Of a stretch of 64,000 nt of DNA, positions 1 to 9,889 are shown piece after piece; the first letter of the stretch is position 1; each line of letters opens with the position of its first letter. Origin of the DNA: Doryteuthis pealeii (Eukaryota > Mollusca > Cephalopoda > Myopsida > Loliginidae). The notes beneath the pieces were generated by a model. The model was given only the letters and a program-made list of their open reading frames with translations. It made no database searches and was not told the DNA's origin. The stretch covers positions 97,076,827 to 97,140,826 of the forward strand of contig CM042141.1 in assembly GCA_023376005.1 (NCBI GenBank), written 5' to 3'. The position numbers were made by a program, and so were the translations under genes.

Positions 1-72
1 GGATTGGTATCGAACCTGGAACCTTGTGATTCCTAGGTGAGTGCTTTAACCAAGTGAACTAAACCGGCCCCT
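1..72 (-). repeat. SINE-A, 5' (tRNA-like) part, cut by window edge
   Basis: Reverse complement reads as a tRNA-like head: an A box near 'TTAGTTCACTTGG' and a B box 'GGTTCGATACC'. It matches the heads of the SINE-A copies at 7404, 32971 and 55402. The body would lie before the window. It is a pol III promoter relic of a retroposon, not a tRNA gene, because no 3' acceptor half follows. Confidence 0.7.
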
Positions 73-1076
73 AATAGACATTTTAAAGAAGAAAAAAAGT
101 AAAAAATAAATAAATAAAACGAAAGGAAAAAAACCAAAAAAAAACCAAACAAATAAAACCAGGTATTTTTTTTTTCTTTTTTAAATAAACCAAACAGAAA
201 GTAAATCCAGAGAAAAGAGTTTGGGGAAAGAAAGGATAAAATGACAATTTAGCGACCATTTTAGGTGGGTGTCTATTTCTGGGTGAATTTCCACAGCAAA
301 AAGACAATTAACAAAGTCTGGAATAAAGATGTTAGGGGTAACAGGGGGGAAAAAAAAAGAAAGAAAAAAAATTAAAAAATAAAACTAAAAAAAAAAAAAA
401 AAAACCCATAAAAGTTAAGCTAGAAAGGATTTGTATGAACACTGAAAATTCATTGAACAATGATGAGGAGGAGGAAGCTGTGTGTAAATGTGAATCCTGG
501 GAATTTGGAGGGAAACAGAAAAAGAGAGAAAAAAAATAAGAAAAAAAATGAGGCTGGTTTATATAAACGGTTAAGTGAAAGAAAAAGAAGGTTGAAACTG
601 AAGCAACAGATGAAGTTGTGAATAGCTGACACATTGGAGTTCAAAGTCATTTCTATTTATAAACATCTTGGACTGGTTAAACAGCCTTTTGCTACGAGAA
701 GATCATCTGGATTGAATCAAAATATGTCAACCAAAACATAAAAGAAAAAGCCACAAAGAAGTCAACAAGAGAATCACACACACACACACACACACACACA
801 TTGAGAGATTTTTTTGAGTAACAAAGAAATATTCATATTCACAAAAATCATTAATACATTTAATACAGACAAACTGTGGAGTGTTTGAAAAAATTATTTT
901 CACAATATCTTATAATGAATTTGAGACTTATATAAAATTTCACAAAATTTACAGAAAATATTTCTTCCCTGCAAAATTATCTTTTTTTAATAATATTATT
1001 ATTACTATATTTTTATTATTATTATCATCATTACTATTTTTATTATTTTTATCATTTCAAATTGTTTATTATTTCT
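73..1076. other. AT-rich low-complexity DNA, no gene seen
   Basis: Poly-A and A/G-rich runs (about 90-420 and 520-600), a (CA)n tract near 774-800 and ATT-rich stretches near 985-1070. The frames on the minus strand are Phe/Ser-rich translations of poly-A tracts and have no protein character. Confidence 0.6.
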
Positions 1077-1705
1077 AGAATTTTTAATGTATCTGCCCAA
1101 AAAAAAAGTCAGAGAGAGAAAGCAAGTGAGAGGGAAAGAAAATTAATGATAGAATAGCAATTCTGAATTATCACTTATTCTTATAACATTTTTAAACATT
1201 TCCCAGAAAGGTTGATATTATTATCAAACAGGTTTGTTCCTAACACTTTATCTAAAAACTAGCAGGACCTGTGGATATACCTCAGCATAATCTTTATAAT
1301 AAAAATGGAAGGGTTCATCATTTAATTAAGGTGACGACACTTATAAGAAATAAGAATTCGGCAGATAAGCAACACCGGATAATCAGGATTTATATTTTGC
1401 ATTTCATCTTGGACGATTTGGACAATCTCATCTTTAACCAGAAGGTGTTACAAATTGATAATGGTTGTACTTTTAAGGAACACAAGTATTAATATATAGA
1501 TTTTTTTTTTCTAACTATATTATTTCTTGTATTTTATGTATCCACCCCCCAAAAAAGTGAGAGAAAAGGGAAATGAAAGAGTGAGCAAGTGAGAGAATTA
1601 ACAATTCTGAATTATCTATTATCAGTTTTTAGAATTTTTTTCCAGGAAGGTTAATATCGTTATCAAACAATTATCAAAATCAATTTGTTCCTAACACTTT
1701 ATTCC
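1077..1705. repeat. Two diverged direct repeats (about 190 bp) flanking a repeat-K copy
   Basis: The segment about 1077-1250 recurs at about 1515-1705. Shared marks are an A-run followed by GAGAGA-rich sequence, 'CAATTCTGAATTAT', 'AAGGTT.ATAT' and 'TTTGTTCCTAACACTTTAT'. Between them, 1285-1500 holds repeat K, which also occurs at 10592-10790 ('AATCAGGATTTA', 'GATAATGGTTG'). Repeat K has no recognised promoter or coding capacity. Confidence 0.5.
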
Positions 1706-2112
1706 AGGTCAGAGTGAACCTGGGATTAATGGTGATGAAGGGATGCTCCATATTCCCCAAACCTCCAGAACAGGAATCTCACCATCAGATAGAGTTTAAC
1801 GTCAGTCCCAGGACATGAAGACCATCAGCCACCGCATTCTAGCACAAATATGATAAAAAGAGCAATATGGTTGGGACAAACATATAGGTGCTAGGGCTTG
1901 ACAGACAGACGATTGATCAGAGTGGGTCTCTCCAACCATTTGTCTAGCTTAAGTAAAGGCCAAAGTGGTGTGTCGCATGTCCTGGACACTCACCAGGATT
2001 CCATTCTTAAGTATCAAGGGTTTGCACCCATGGTCAACAGGTGGCCTCACTAGAGGGGGGGGTCTTATCCCTGTGTATTTTAAAGCCCAATCTGACAGGG
2101 CTAATGGAAGGA
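1690..2112 (-). repeat. Repeat D, 5' two-thirds
   Basis: Contains the D landmarks 'GGTCAGAGTGAACCTGGGA', 'GATGAAGGG', a CAGATAGAGTTTAACGTC-like block, 'GGTGCTAGGGCTTGACA' and an end like 'TCTGACAGGGCTAA'. The common tail (GGTTGGTTGG... read on plus) is absent here. Orientation is set by comparison with SINE-B and SINE-G, whose 3' tail D shares. Confidence 0.65.
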
Positions 2113-2133
2113 AGATTTAGGAACAAACGTATT

Positions 2134-2629
2134 TGTGACAGAGAACACGAGGTGAGTGGTGAACGTGAAGGCCTGCCGTATTCTCAAAGGAAGTGGGCTA
2201 GGCTTTGCCTGGCATGTAGGACTGTAGAATTGAACCAGTGTTCTTCAGAATGCGAACGGGCGATACATTGGCACCAAAGTCGAGATGCTACAGTCCCGGA
2301 TGTAAGCACCAGGTGCCCGGATGATAGCTATGAGGATTCTGGCGGCCAGGATTGGCTCAGCAATGTCATGTGTGGGGCACAGACATCCGGATGTTGAGGG
2401 GAAACTAGTATAAATAGAAGTGGGGTGACGGCAGGAGTTTGAGCTGTGATTTTGAGTTGCTGAAGATTTTACGACGACGGATTTTTCAGTTGCTGAAGAT
2501 TTTACAACGACGGATTTTAGCTGCTAAAGATTTTTTGACGTCGACGACATTGTTGCGCCCCCCCCCCTCAACAAGTCGAATATTTATTTTTTTCCCCTCT
2601 ATTTTTTTTCATTCTAGAGTATTATATCA
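2134..2629 (+). mobile_element. LTR-like element copy 1 (solo-LTR candidate)
   Basis: A roughly 496-bp block beginning TGTGACAGAGAAC and matching a second copy at 22654. It is GC-richer than its surroundings. It has a TATA box (TATAAATA, 2409-2416), a downstream GACGGCAGGAG segment, a C-run and a CTCTATTTTTTTTC tract before 'TTCTAGA'. 'AATAAA' lies just past the end. A start in TG, an internal TATA box and a polyadenylation signal fit a retroviral-type LTR of an endogenous retroelement. No target duplication was found, so the limits are provisional. The 118-codon frame across it is not protein-like. Confidence 0.45.
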
Positions 2630-3162
2630 TTCATGATAATAAATCTTTTCGTCTGTGAATATAAAATAAAACAAAAAATCTATTTGACTTTAAACTTCTC
2701 TCGTCATTGGTTAGATGGACTTATAAAACTTCTTTTCAGTTTGATTCACTTATTTTTCTAATTTAGAATCTACATTAGCAACAGCCATTTTGTCATCAAC
2801 AGTTTACCAACTTCAAAACTCTTATCTCTTGGATTCTTCCATCCAGAATTTCAATTTGGTTCATTCTCTTCTAATTATCAGACTAAATTGGTAACAGCTT
2901 GATAGATTTCCAACATTGTTATTCTAACTGCCATTTTGTCATTAATAGCCAACCAATCTACAAACTATTGTTTGATACATCATCTCAGGTTTCGGTTATC
3001 AAGAATTTAATTCCTAGTAAATGATAACCACTTGGTTTTCGTTTGATTTTGTTTAGTATAATCGACCCTGTGGATTATTTAAATGGTAAATCCTTTTTTT
3101 GTATATGATTTGTAAGGGAATAATTTGTACATAAATATTTTGTTTTTTAAAGATAAATTGTA
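2630..3162. other. No recognisable feature
   Basis: AT-rich single-copy-looking DNA. A short phrase 'GCCATTTTGTCAT' occurs twice (about 2783 and 2931), suggesting an old local duplication. Confidence 0.4.
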
Positions 3163-3164
3163 AT

Positions 3165-3350
3165 AATGTCAGTATCAGCGAGGGAGTCTATCCTCTTTTC
3201 ACTAGCGCTAGACCAAGGAGATTATTTTAGTGTCTGAGATGGAGTGCCACACATACCATCAGTTCCTCACTTTACCGCACAGATCCCTGTGCTACTCATA
3301 CGCTGAGTTGGCGAGGGCCAGTATCAAACCAGGAAGCTTGTGATTCGTAT
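3165..3350 (-). repeat. SINE-A, body and partial head
   Basis: Minus-strand copy with the body marks 'CTAGCGCTAG', 'GGTAAAGTGAGGAA' and 'GTAGCACAGGGATCTGTG', and part of the B box. The A box is missing, so the copy is 5'-truncated. Confidence 0.75.
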
Positions 3351-3636
3351 AAACAACCTTTTTGCCCACTTTATCCTCTGTCCTTCCTTATGTGTTCCCT
3401 GTGTATCCGAGCATAGTAATGATCCAACCTGGGAAATCATTTTTTATAGTTTGCCTGTTGATCAAACAGGCAACAAATTGTGCAAGACAAAAGTTAGTAA
3501 TCAATTTTGCTTTACAAATATATTTTTATAGATAGTTTTGTGGATGCATTTCATATCAGATCCATCATTTTTGGTATATCCTTATTTCTATTTCTCTGAA
3601 TGTTTGAGATGAGGCTTGATGATTAGTATTATCAGC
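3351..3636. other. Unassigned; one short palindrome
   Basis: Contains a small perfect hairpin near 3450-3475 (TTGCCTGTT ... AACAGGCAA). Nothing else is recognised. Confidence 0.3.
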
Positions 3637-3955
3637 ATTATTCGGACTATTGTCCTCATCTTCATTGTTATTTGTACAACATTTCGGCCAATATGCCTTC
3701 TGGCCTTCTTCAGGTATTACTTATCGGACTCGGGAACCTTCTTTTCGAACTCGGGAACTTTCTTGTCGTAATCGGGAGCCATCATGGAACTTTGAACCTA
3801 ACCCTTTATTTAGTCCACGGGGGTATCCTGTTCTCGAGTCCGACAAGAAATACCTGAAGAAGGCCAGAGAGCATATCAGCCGAAATGTTGTACAAATAAC
3901 AATGAAGATGAGGACAATAGTCCGAATAACACAGATAATTCTTTATTTCTCTTAA
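3637..3955. repeat. Inverted pair of SINE-E tails
   Basis: A minus-strand SINE-E tail (3637-3752) faces a plus-strand tail (3832-3955). Both carry 'CCTGAAGAAGGC', 'GCCGAAATGTTGTAC' and 'GAAGATGAGGACAATAGTCC'. The two arms of about 105 bp would form a foldback with a loop of about 80 nt. Confidence 0.7.
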
Positions 3956-4174
3956 AAAAGATAAAATGCCACCTCTGTTAACAATTTTAAACAGATCATT
4001 CATAGTTGCGTTGTAAAATCATTTTCTAATGTGAGCATAAACTTAACATTCTATGAGGAAGTCTATAACAGTTATACATTATGCTTGGTCCTTTTGTTTT
4101 AAAAGAGAGTGTAAGTCTTGTGTGGCCAATGCACAGCTACACCAATACTACTCCCATTCCTAGAGATCTTCTAT

Positions 4175-4430
4175 ATCCTGATAGCCACTTGGATTGTCAT
4201 AGGAAATGGACTTGGCTATCAGAGTTCAAATCTTGAATGAGGCTGGGTTTTTTTCACGTGGCGCTAATACCCTGAGGAAAGGTATGAAGCCAACTACTCT
4301 CCCTTTAGCTATGGGTAAATTTCAGACTGACTGGGCTCTTGGTATGGCAACCAGTCTACGAGAATAAAAACTCTGAATTCAGACCTGTTAAACTGCTTAA
4401 AAGTTGACCTTGTGTCCCATTCTGCTAATG
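4175..4430 (+). repeat. SINE-C
   Basis: tRNA-like head with B box 'GAGTTCAAATCTTGAATG'. The usual body follows: GCTAATACCCTGAGGAAAGGTATG, then TATGGGTAAAT, then ACTGGGCTCTTGGT, and the tail 'GACCTTGTGTCCCAT'. Head and tail are complete enough to set the plus orientation. Confidence 0.75.
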
Positions 4431-4574
4431 CATTTAAATTTTATTTTCATAATGAACTTATGGCTTAGTGTAAAAGTAAAAGGATAAAATGTCATTTGAT
4501 CCGATCTCTGCTTAAAGCCAATCCAGTGACATACCAGATAATATCCATGACACTAAATGATTGATTGATTGATT

Positions 4575-4945
4575 TTAACAGCATGTCAACCCATCCAGGG
4601 TTATTTTATGCCAAGCGGTAGGTTGTGAGGGATGGTCAAATTTATTGTTATGTCTTTTTTTTTCAAGGGTTTTTATTGATTTTGACATTAGATTGTTTGC
4701 AGTTGTTTGTTGCTAAGTGGATTGGAAATCAGTTTAAGGGATAAGTTTATTATAAGCGATAGTTTGGTAGAAAGTTGTTCTTGTTTTTTTTAACAATTTT
4801 TATAAACAATTTTTTCTGATTAACCCATAGATGGGACCCTAAGTGGAGTGTTGCATGCCATGATAATAAAGTAGACCTGGAGAGGGATGGGCTCCACCAA
4901 GGGATGCTACATAATGCCCCCCACCCCAACAAATGTGAGTTTAGG
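4575..4945 (-). repeat. Repeat D, rearranged
   Basis: Starts with the common tail read on plus (ACAGCATGTCAACCC ... GTTATTTTATGCC). A T-rich segment follows, then CCCATAGATGGGACCCTAA. It then jumps to the distal D block (GTGGAGTGTTGCATGCCATG), so it carries an internal deletion. Confidence 0.55.
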
Positions 4946-5139
4946 GGACCAGTAAGATAATCACTTAAGCAGATAATTTTGTATTTTTAAATAAAATGTT
5001 TGCAACAAATTTATTAAGATAATTGTTTGATAATAATAGACTTCTTGGGGGAACCCCCCCCAAAAAAAAAAAACAAAAAAAAACAAATAGAAAATACTAG
5101 AAAAACTTTCTGTTAGGTCCAAACTGAAAAGGGTGAGGA

Positions 5140-5347
5140 GAGTCCCTGTGGTGCAGTGGCAAATGTAGTAAGCAAGCTCAAACTCTAGTCATATTATCAC
5201 TTTCGGACTAATACCCTTGGGAAAAGTACGGAACCCATCATTCATCAGCTATGGTTTAAATAGTATGACTACCTATCTTCAAAAAGGATGGATTTGGCAT
5301 TAAATAACCCATGAAGGTTGATATGCCATTAAACAAAGAAACTATAC
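5140..5347 (+). repeat. SINE-B
   Basis: tRNA-like head (A box around GTGGTGCAGTGGC, B box like 'CAAACTCTAGTC'), then CTTTCGGACTAATACCC. It ends in the shared B/D/G tail 'GGCATTAAATAACCCATG', then 'GGTTGATATGCCATTAAAC'. Confidence 0.75.
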
Positions 5348-5384
5348 GAAACTGAGAGAAAAAAAAATGTATTAGATAAAGGGT

Positions 5385-5762
5385 TTAGTTTGAAGCTCCC
5401 AATTCCAACATGAAGATTCCCCGAGTTCAATTAAAAGGTTACAGAGTTTGACAAGAAACACCTGAAGAAGGCTGGAAAACACATTGGATGATTTGGTTGT
5501 TTGGTTATCTTATGACATATCAACCCTCTTTCAGGTGATTTAATGCCAAATCAAGACATTTTGATAAATAAAGGACTTAGGTTGCTTATAGTATCCTGTG
5601 GTTGTTTAAGTGGTCACCCAATTAAATGTTGAACAGGTTCATCAGTGCTTAACTTTGGTGATTTAGCAAGAACCAGTGCTTTAAGCGTGATTTGACCATA
5701 ATACATTGGCTGAAACATTGTGCATATAATAAAGATGAGGACAACAGTCAGAAAAAATTTGA
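5385..5762 (+). repeat. SINE-E interrupted by SINE-G
   Basis: The SINE-E tail starts at about 5385 (GTTTGAAGCTCCC), breaks after 'CACATTGG' near 5490 and resumes near 5703 as 'ACATTGGCTGAAACATTGTG', then 'AATAAAGATGAGGACAACAG'. The repeated ACATTGG on both sides of the inserted SINE-G is a target-site duplication, so SINE-E was in place first. Confidence 0.7.
5498..5702 (-). repeat. SINE-G (5S rRNA-derived SINE)
   Basis: Read on minus, the head follows 5S rRNA: 'TCACGCTTAAAGCACTGG', then 'CACCAAAGTTAAGCA', then 'GTTCAACATTTAATTGGGTG'. The last two correspond to the 5S internal promoter (A box and C box region). The 3' part is the B/D/G tail, ending TTGATATGTCATAAGATAACC. It has no 5S function: the 3' half of the 5S fold is replaced by the tail. 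Confidence 0.75.
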
Positions 5763-6110
5763 TAATTTAATTGGTTCACTTCTCTTTCAGAAAACTAATA
5801 TGAACAAAAATTTGGTTAGTTGATTTAAAAAAAAAATGTTGTGGTGTTGGGGAGGTAGGGTTTAGTCTGGAACATCAGTTGCAAACATTGTGCATGTAAC
5901 AATAAAGATGAGGACAATAGTAAAAAAATATCTAAAAACAAAAACAAAAAAAATTAAAAAAAACTAAAAAAAACTGAGTTTAATTGCTTCAGTTTGCTTT
6001 CAGAAAACTAATATTAACAAAAATTTGGGGTTATTTGATTTTTATTATTTTTTTTTGTTACTGGTGGTGGGGAGGTTGGGTTTAGACTGGAACATCAGTT
6101 GCAAATGTTA
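5763..6110 (+). repeat. Tandem duplication (about 215-bp period) with SINE-E end
   Basis: About 5768-5891 recurs at about 5985-6106: CTTTCAGAAAACTAATAT, then 'AACAAAAATTTGG', then 'GGGGAGGT.GGGTTTAG', then 'CTGGAACATCAGTTGCAAA'. A SINE-E terminus (AATAAAGATGAGGACAATAG, about 5898-5920) lies between the units, which suggests the SINE end was duplicated along with its flank. Confidence 0.6.
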
Positions 6111-6514
6111 GAGGAAAGCAATATTCCATTGCATCAAGTTGCATTCATCAAGGAAAGCGTTGCATCTAATTATTGTTAATGCAGGTTATTATCTTAGAAA
6201 TTACTTCCTTGAAGCAAATCAAGTAAAACAAAAAAAGAAATATTTAGTAAAGGTGTGTACACATTTGAGTGTGTACATCTATAATTACTCTTGCCAGAAG
6301 CCACCATTGTGTTGAAAAAGAACAAAGAGAATTTAGGCTTTGGTAAGGAGATATTAGCGGTGATGCAGAGGGGGGAGGGGGAAGGGGATTACAAAATCAT
6401 AATTCTTCCTTGTAAGGATTTTTAGCACAGAAAATGAGTGATCAGCAATTAAAATCATGGCTACCTCACTTTTCTGATTTATTCAATCAGATATAACCGT
6501 GTATCTTTCTTACA
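6111..6514. other. No recognisable feature
   Basis: AT-rich DNA with one G/A-rich run (about 6368-6388). Nothing is assigned. Confidence 0.4.
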
Positions 6515-6516
6515 TA

Positions 6517-7376
6517 ACACATCATTCAATAAGTCCTCAGCCTAACTAATAAAATAACTTTTAGGCAAAATTAAACTTTTTTCATCAACATAGTCTCCTT
6601 CTAGGGTGGTACACTGATTCCAACGCTTACCTAACAATTCAATGCCTTTTTTTGTAGAATAATTTCTTTGGCCTCAAAATATGCCTCAGTTTCCAATATC
6701 ACTTCTTTATTGGAGACAAATCTCTTTCCCTGGAGCATTCTTTTGAGGTCTGCAAACAGCCAGTAGTCTCTGGGGGCCAGATCTGGAGAATAGGGTGGGT
6801 GCGGAAGCAATTCAAAGTGCAATTCATGTAGTTTTGCCATTGTTGCAATTTACTTGTGACACGGTGCATTGTCTTAGTGAAAGAGCACTTTTTTAAAAAA
6901 TTGTGGCTGTATTTTGGCGATTTCTTCCTTCAAATGCACCAATATTTGCTATTGATGGTTCTTCCTTTCTGAAGGTAATCGATGAACAAAATACCTTGCG
7001 CATACCAATATACAAAGGCCAAAACCTTGCTTGCTGATGTTTGCGTCTGTGAATTGCTTTGGACGGCTTTCACCTGCTGCTGTCCACTCAGCAGAGTCCG
7101 AATAACACTTATCAAGCCATTGCTTTCCTTGAACAGTTATTATTTTCCCATCAGAAAGCAATGCTTTATCGACACATAAAATTCAGATTTTTCCATGGTT
7201 TTGAAAATTTGCAACAGTAGCTTCACTTAAATAACTGTAATTTGTAAACTAATAATCTGATTGGGCTCAAATTTTGACATGTGCCGTTTGGAGTTTAGTC
7301 CTTTATAAAAATCATATGGATTTTTTATTAGTGGTGCCATCTATGTGTCAGGCCCGGCACTTATTGAGTGATGTGT
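6517..7376 (-). mobile_element. Internally deleted mariner element
   Basis: Terminal inverted repeats 'ACACATCATTCAATAAGT' (6517) and, at the right end, the complement of ACACATCACTCAATAAGT (ending 7376). A TA lies outside each (6515-6516 and 7377-7378), as expected for Tc1/mariner insertion. At 860 bp it is shorter than the roughly 1.3 kb of complete mariners. Transposase remnants lie on the minus strand (next entry). Confidence 0.85.
6631..7196 (-). pseudogene. Mariner transposase, broken
   Basis: Starts at ATG 7196 (MEKSEFYVSIKHCFLMGK), followed by a stop and then, in another frame, 'GKQWLDKCYSDSA', the N-terminal helix-turn-helix region. The sequence then jumps to the catalytic core: 'KVLAFVYWYAQGILFIDYL', and downstream 'HPPYSPDLAPRDYWLF', which carries the third catalytic Asp. 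The residue after the Trp of the second motif is Tyr where active mariners have Asp. Frameshifts, the deletion of the DNA-binding linker region and the Asp-to-Tyr change make it inactive. It can only be a relic or a substrate for another transposase. Confidence 0.85.
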
Positions 7377-7403
7377 TAACCTGAAATGCCCAAGTTGTGT
7401 GCT

Positions 7404-7652
7404 GCTGGTTTAACTTAGTCGGTTGAGTGTCTGGCTAGGAAACACAATTTTCCTGGTTCGATACCAGCCCTTGCCAACTCAGCGTTTGAGTAGCACAGAG
7501 ATCTGTGCGGTAAAGTAAGGAGCTGATGTTAGGTATGGCACCCCGCTTCACATGCCAAAACAATCTCCTTGTCTAGCGCTAGTGAAAAGGGGATAGACTC
7601 CCTTGCTGTCTGGTTGACACTGACTTTAGGCCACCCTGACGACTTCACTTTT
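7404..7652 (+). repeat. SINE-A, near full length
   Basis: A box 'TAACTTAGTCGG', B box 'GGTTCGATACC', then 'CCAACTCAGCGT', 'GTAGCACAGAGATCTGTGCG', 'CTAGCGCTAGTGAAAAGGGG' and the end 'CACCCTGACGACTTCACTT'. About 249 bp. A good reference copy for the family. Confidence 0.85.
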
Positions 7653-7942
7653 TTTCTTCATTAAAGTCTGTTACTTACGTAACATAATAGAGGGGGGAGA
7701 GTCAGGAATGTAATAGTAATGTGTAAATTAGCATGAAAAAGTTTTTCGGAGGAATATAAGAATTATATTTAGATTAGAATGGAATAGTTTGAGGATTAAT
7801 CATCATAAAGCCACATGGCATTTTTCTATTGGATAAGACCTGAGACTTGTCGAAGTGGAAGAGAGGAAGAGTAAAAGGTGAACACAATTATGCGTAATGG
7901 ACATAAGAGAAAGTGACTAATGAACACTTTATGAGGTAAGGT
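7653..7942. other. No recognisable feature
   Basis: A/G-rich, AT-rich DNA with no repeat family recognised. Confidence 0.4.
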
Positions 7943-8610
7943 TGGTTAGTGTTTAATGGCATCTCAACACTTGTGGGTTATTTAATGCTAAATATAATTT
8001 ATTTAACTTCATGTGTATTCTTTTTAATCAAATCTTATTTAACTTTTTTTTAACCAAATTCTTTTTCTATTTTCATGAATTTTTCAGATGATTTGTATTA
8101 TTCGGACTATCGTGCTCATCTTTATTGTTATTTACACAACATTTCGGCCGATATACCCTCCCGCTTTCTTCAGGTATTTGTCGGAAACGTTGTGTAGATA
8201 ACAATAAAGCTAAGGAAAACAGTCCAAATAATCCAAATCCAAATTCTTTTTAATTAAAAAAAATGTTTTTTTAACTAATTTTTAAATTTTTTTAATCATT
8301 TATAAAATTAAATTTTTCATGGGTATTAATAAATTGGTATAGATAATTTTAATTAACTTCATCTGTATTAATAAGTTGGTAGAAATAATTTTCATTAACT
8401 TGCAAGGAGAATTATTTGACTCATAGATGGGACCCTAACTTCGGGTCAAAGTGGACCACCAGGGAGTAATGGCAATGAAGGGGTATACTACACTCCCCAT
8501 CAGATGTACTTTAATGTTATACCTAGGACACCCCTTTTTGGGTGGATGGGGGGGGGGTCTTACCCCTCTGCAGTCAGCATATTCTAAGCCCCACCAATAG
8601 GGTGGGAATG
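7943..8610 (-). repeat. Repeat D with an embedded SINE-E foldback
   Basis: The shared tail starts at 7943 (GTTGGTTAGTGTTTAATGG). D sequence resumes near 8415 (CATAGATGGGACCCTAACTT) and ends at 'CAATAGGGTGG'. Between them, 8092-8235 is a short inverted pair of SINE-E tail sequences (CATCTTTATTGTTATTTACACAAC against GTTGTGTAGATAACAATAAAG). Confidence 0.65.
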
Positions 8611-9004
8611 GAACAAAGACATATATTTTGTGGATGTTGCTACAATCAGCTGAGAGTTAGATACTGTGACAAAGTTTTAACCAATAGTCGTTGGCACATT
8701 GTAGATTGACCGAAACCCATTTGTTGATTTGCTGGTTCCTTCTCTCAGAGGAAATGTCAAAAGGAAATGTTTTCTCATTCTCCGAGGTTTTCATTTTGAT
8801 GGGAATTTGCTCTCCTGCAGTGAAATAATGGTGAACCTTTTAAGTTCATCCTTGACAATGATGATGATGATGCTATAAACAGCTATCATCATCATCATCA
8901 TCAACTTATAGATAATTGGAGAGGCCAGGACCTGAGCTTCCAGTTTGCTAATGGTAAAGGTTTGTGTTAGACCAGCAACATATTTTAATGAGCTGATAAC
9001 AGTA
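8611..9004. repeat. Unassigned DNA with an ATG/CAT-triplet hairpin
   Basis: Nothing recognised except (ATG)n facing (ATC)n at about 8857-8902, separated by 'CTATAAACAG'. It would fold into a small hairpin. Confidence 0.4.
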
Positions 9005-9435
9005 GAATAGTTGGTTGGTTGGTTTAATGGCATATCAAATCTTGAGGGTTATTTGATGCCAAATTTTTTTTAATTTTTTTAAAATATAGATAATTTAAGA
9101 AATTATTTTCCTTAGCTTCATGTACCACCTTCTAGCAACTAAATGAGAAAAAGGGGTGGTTGTTTGCTATAAGAAGCAATTTACAGTTAGGACAATCATA
9201 GAGTTGCTAGGGCTTGATATGACCATCAGATTGGACCTCTCTAACCACCCGTTTAGCCCAAGTAAGGTTGAAAATTGTACTCAGCTCATAGACTGCTCAG
9301 CCACGTAATCCTGTCTTCAGGTATTACGGTTGACCATCCATGGCCAACATGTGGCCCCATTGGAGGGTGGGGGTCTTACACACGCTGCAGGGGGTGTAGT
9401 TGGTATATTCTACTGCTCCAGCCAACAGAGTAAAC
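9005..9435 (-). repeat. Repeat D, partial
   Basis: Shared tail (GGTTGGTTGGTTTAATGGCA), a T-run, then a jump to the distal D blocks ('GTTGCTAGGGCTTGATATGA', CACCCGTTTAGCCCAAGTAA) and the end 'CCAACAGAGT'. The central block is deleted. Confidence 0.65.
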
Positions 9436-9469
9436 ACTAGAACGGTGTATCAATGTGCCTCAAATTCTC

Positions 9470-9690
9470 CATAAAACAGGTTTTGAATTTAGATTTTTTC
9501 CTCCTGTGAAACCAGATACCTTACCAAGGATAAAGAGCCCAGTTTGTCTCACTATTTACCATAGGTGTGTGTATGGGTGGGGGGGGGAGAATAAATGGAT
9601 TCATGCCTTTCCCAAAAGCATTAGCACAAAGTGAAACACAAACAGCCTTGTCCAGGATTTGAATTTGGCTCATTCACTCCATTTCTTTCC
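9470..9690 (-). repeat. SINE-C, 5' part
   Basis: Minus-strand body with 'AGACAAACTGGGCTCTTTAT', 'CTTTTGGGAAAGGCATGAA' and the B box region 'CCAAATTCAAATCCTGG'. The C/F tail is missing. Confidence 0.6.
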
Positions 9691-9724
9691 ATGAAAACGG
9701 TTACACCACACATGTAATAAAAAG

Positions 9725-9785
9725 TGTTCCATTGTGGTTAGTAAACTAGTCTCGCAGATTCATTACTACTGAATAGAGATTTTGT
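9725..9785 (+). repeat. SINE-F head fragment
   Basis: 'TTCCATTGTGGTTAGTAA', then 'CTAGTCTCGCAGATTCATTA', then 'CTACTGAATAG'. It matches the heads at 49220 and (minus) at 51772-52108. Confidence 0.55.
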
Positions 9786-9889
9786 TTCTCACTGGATGGC
9801 CCATGCTTTTCAACCATCCTACGGATTGTGAAAAACCTATCACACTCATAATAATACAAGTTCCTAATATCTTTCTGCATTCATTTCTT

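Noticed and set aside
2041..2397. 118-codon open frame on plus
   Set aside because: It runs across the repeat D end into the LTR-like repeat, and the second copy at 22654 does not conserve the frame.
3832..3955. SINE-E tail (CTGAAGA...GGCCGAAA) as a hammerhead ribozyme
   Set aside because: It fits CUGANGA and GAAA loosely, but stem II needs a bulged A, stem III lacks a consistent UH site and no stem I can be drawn in any copy.
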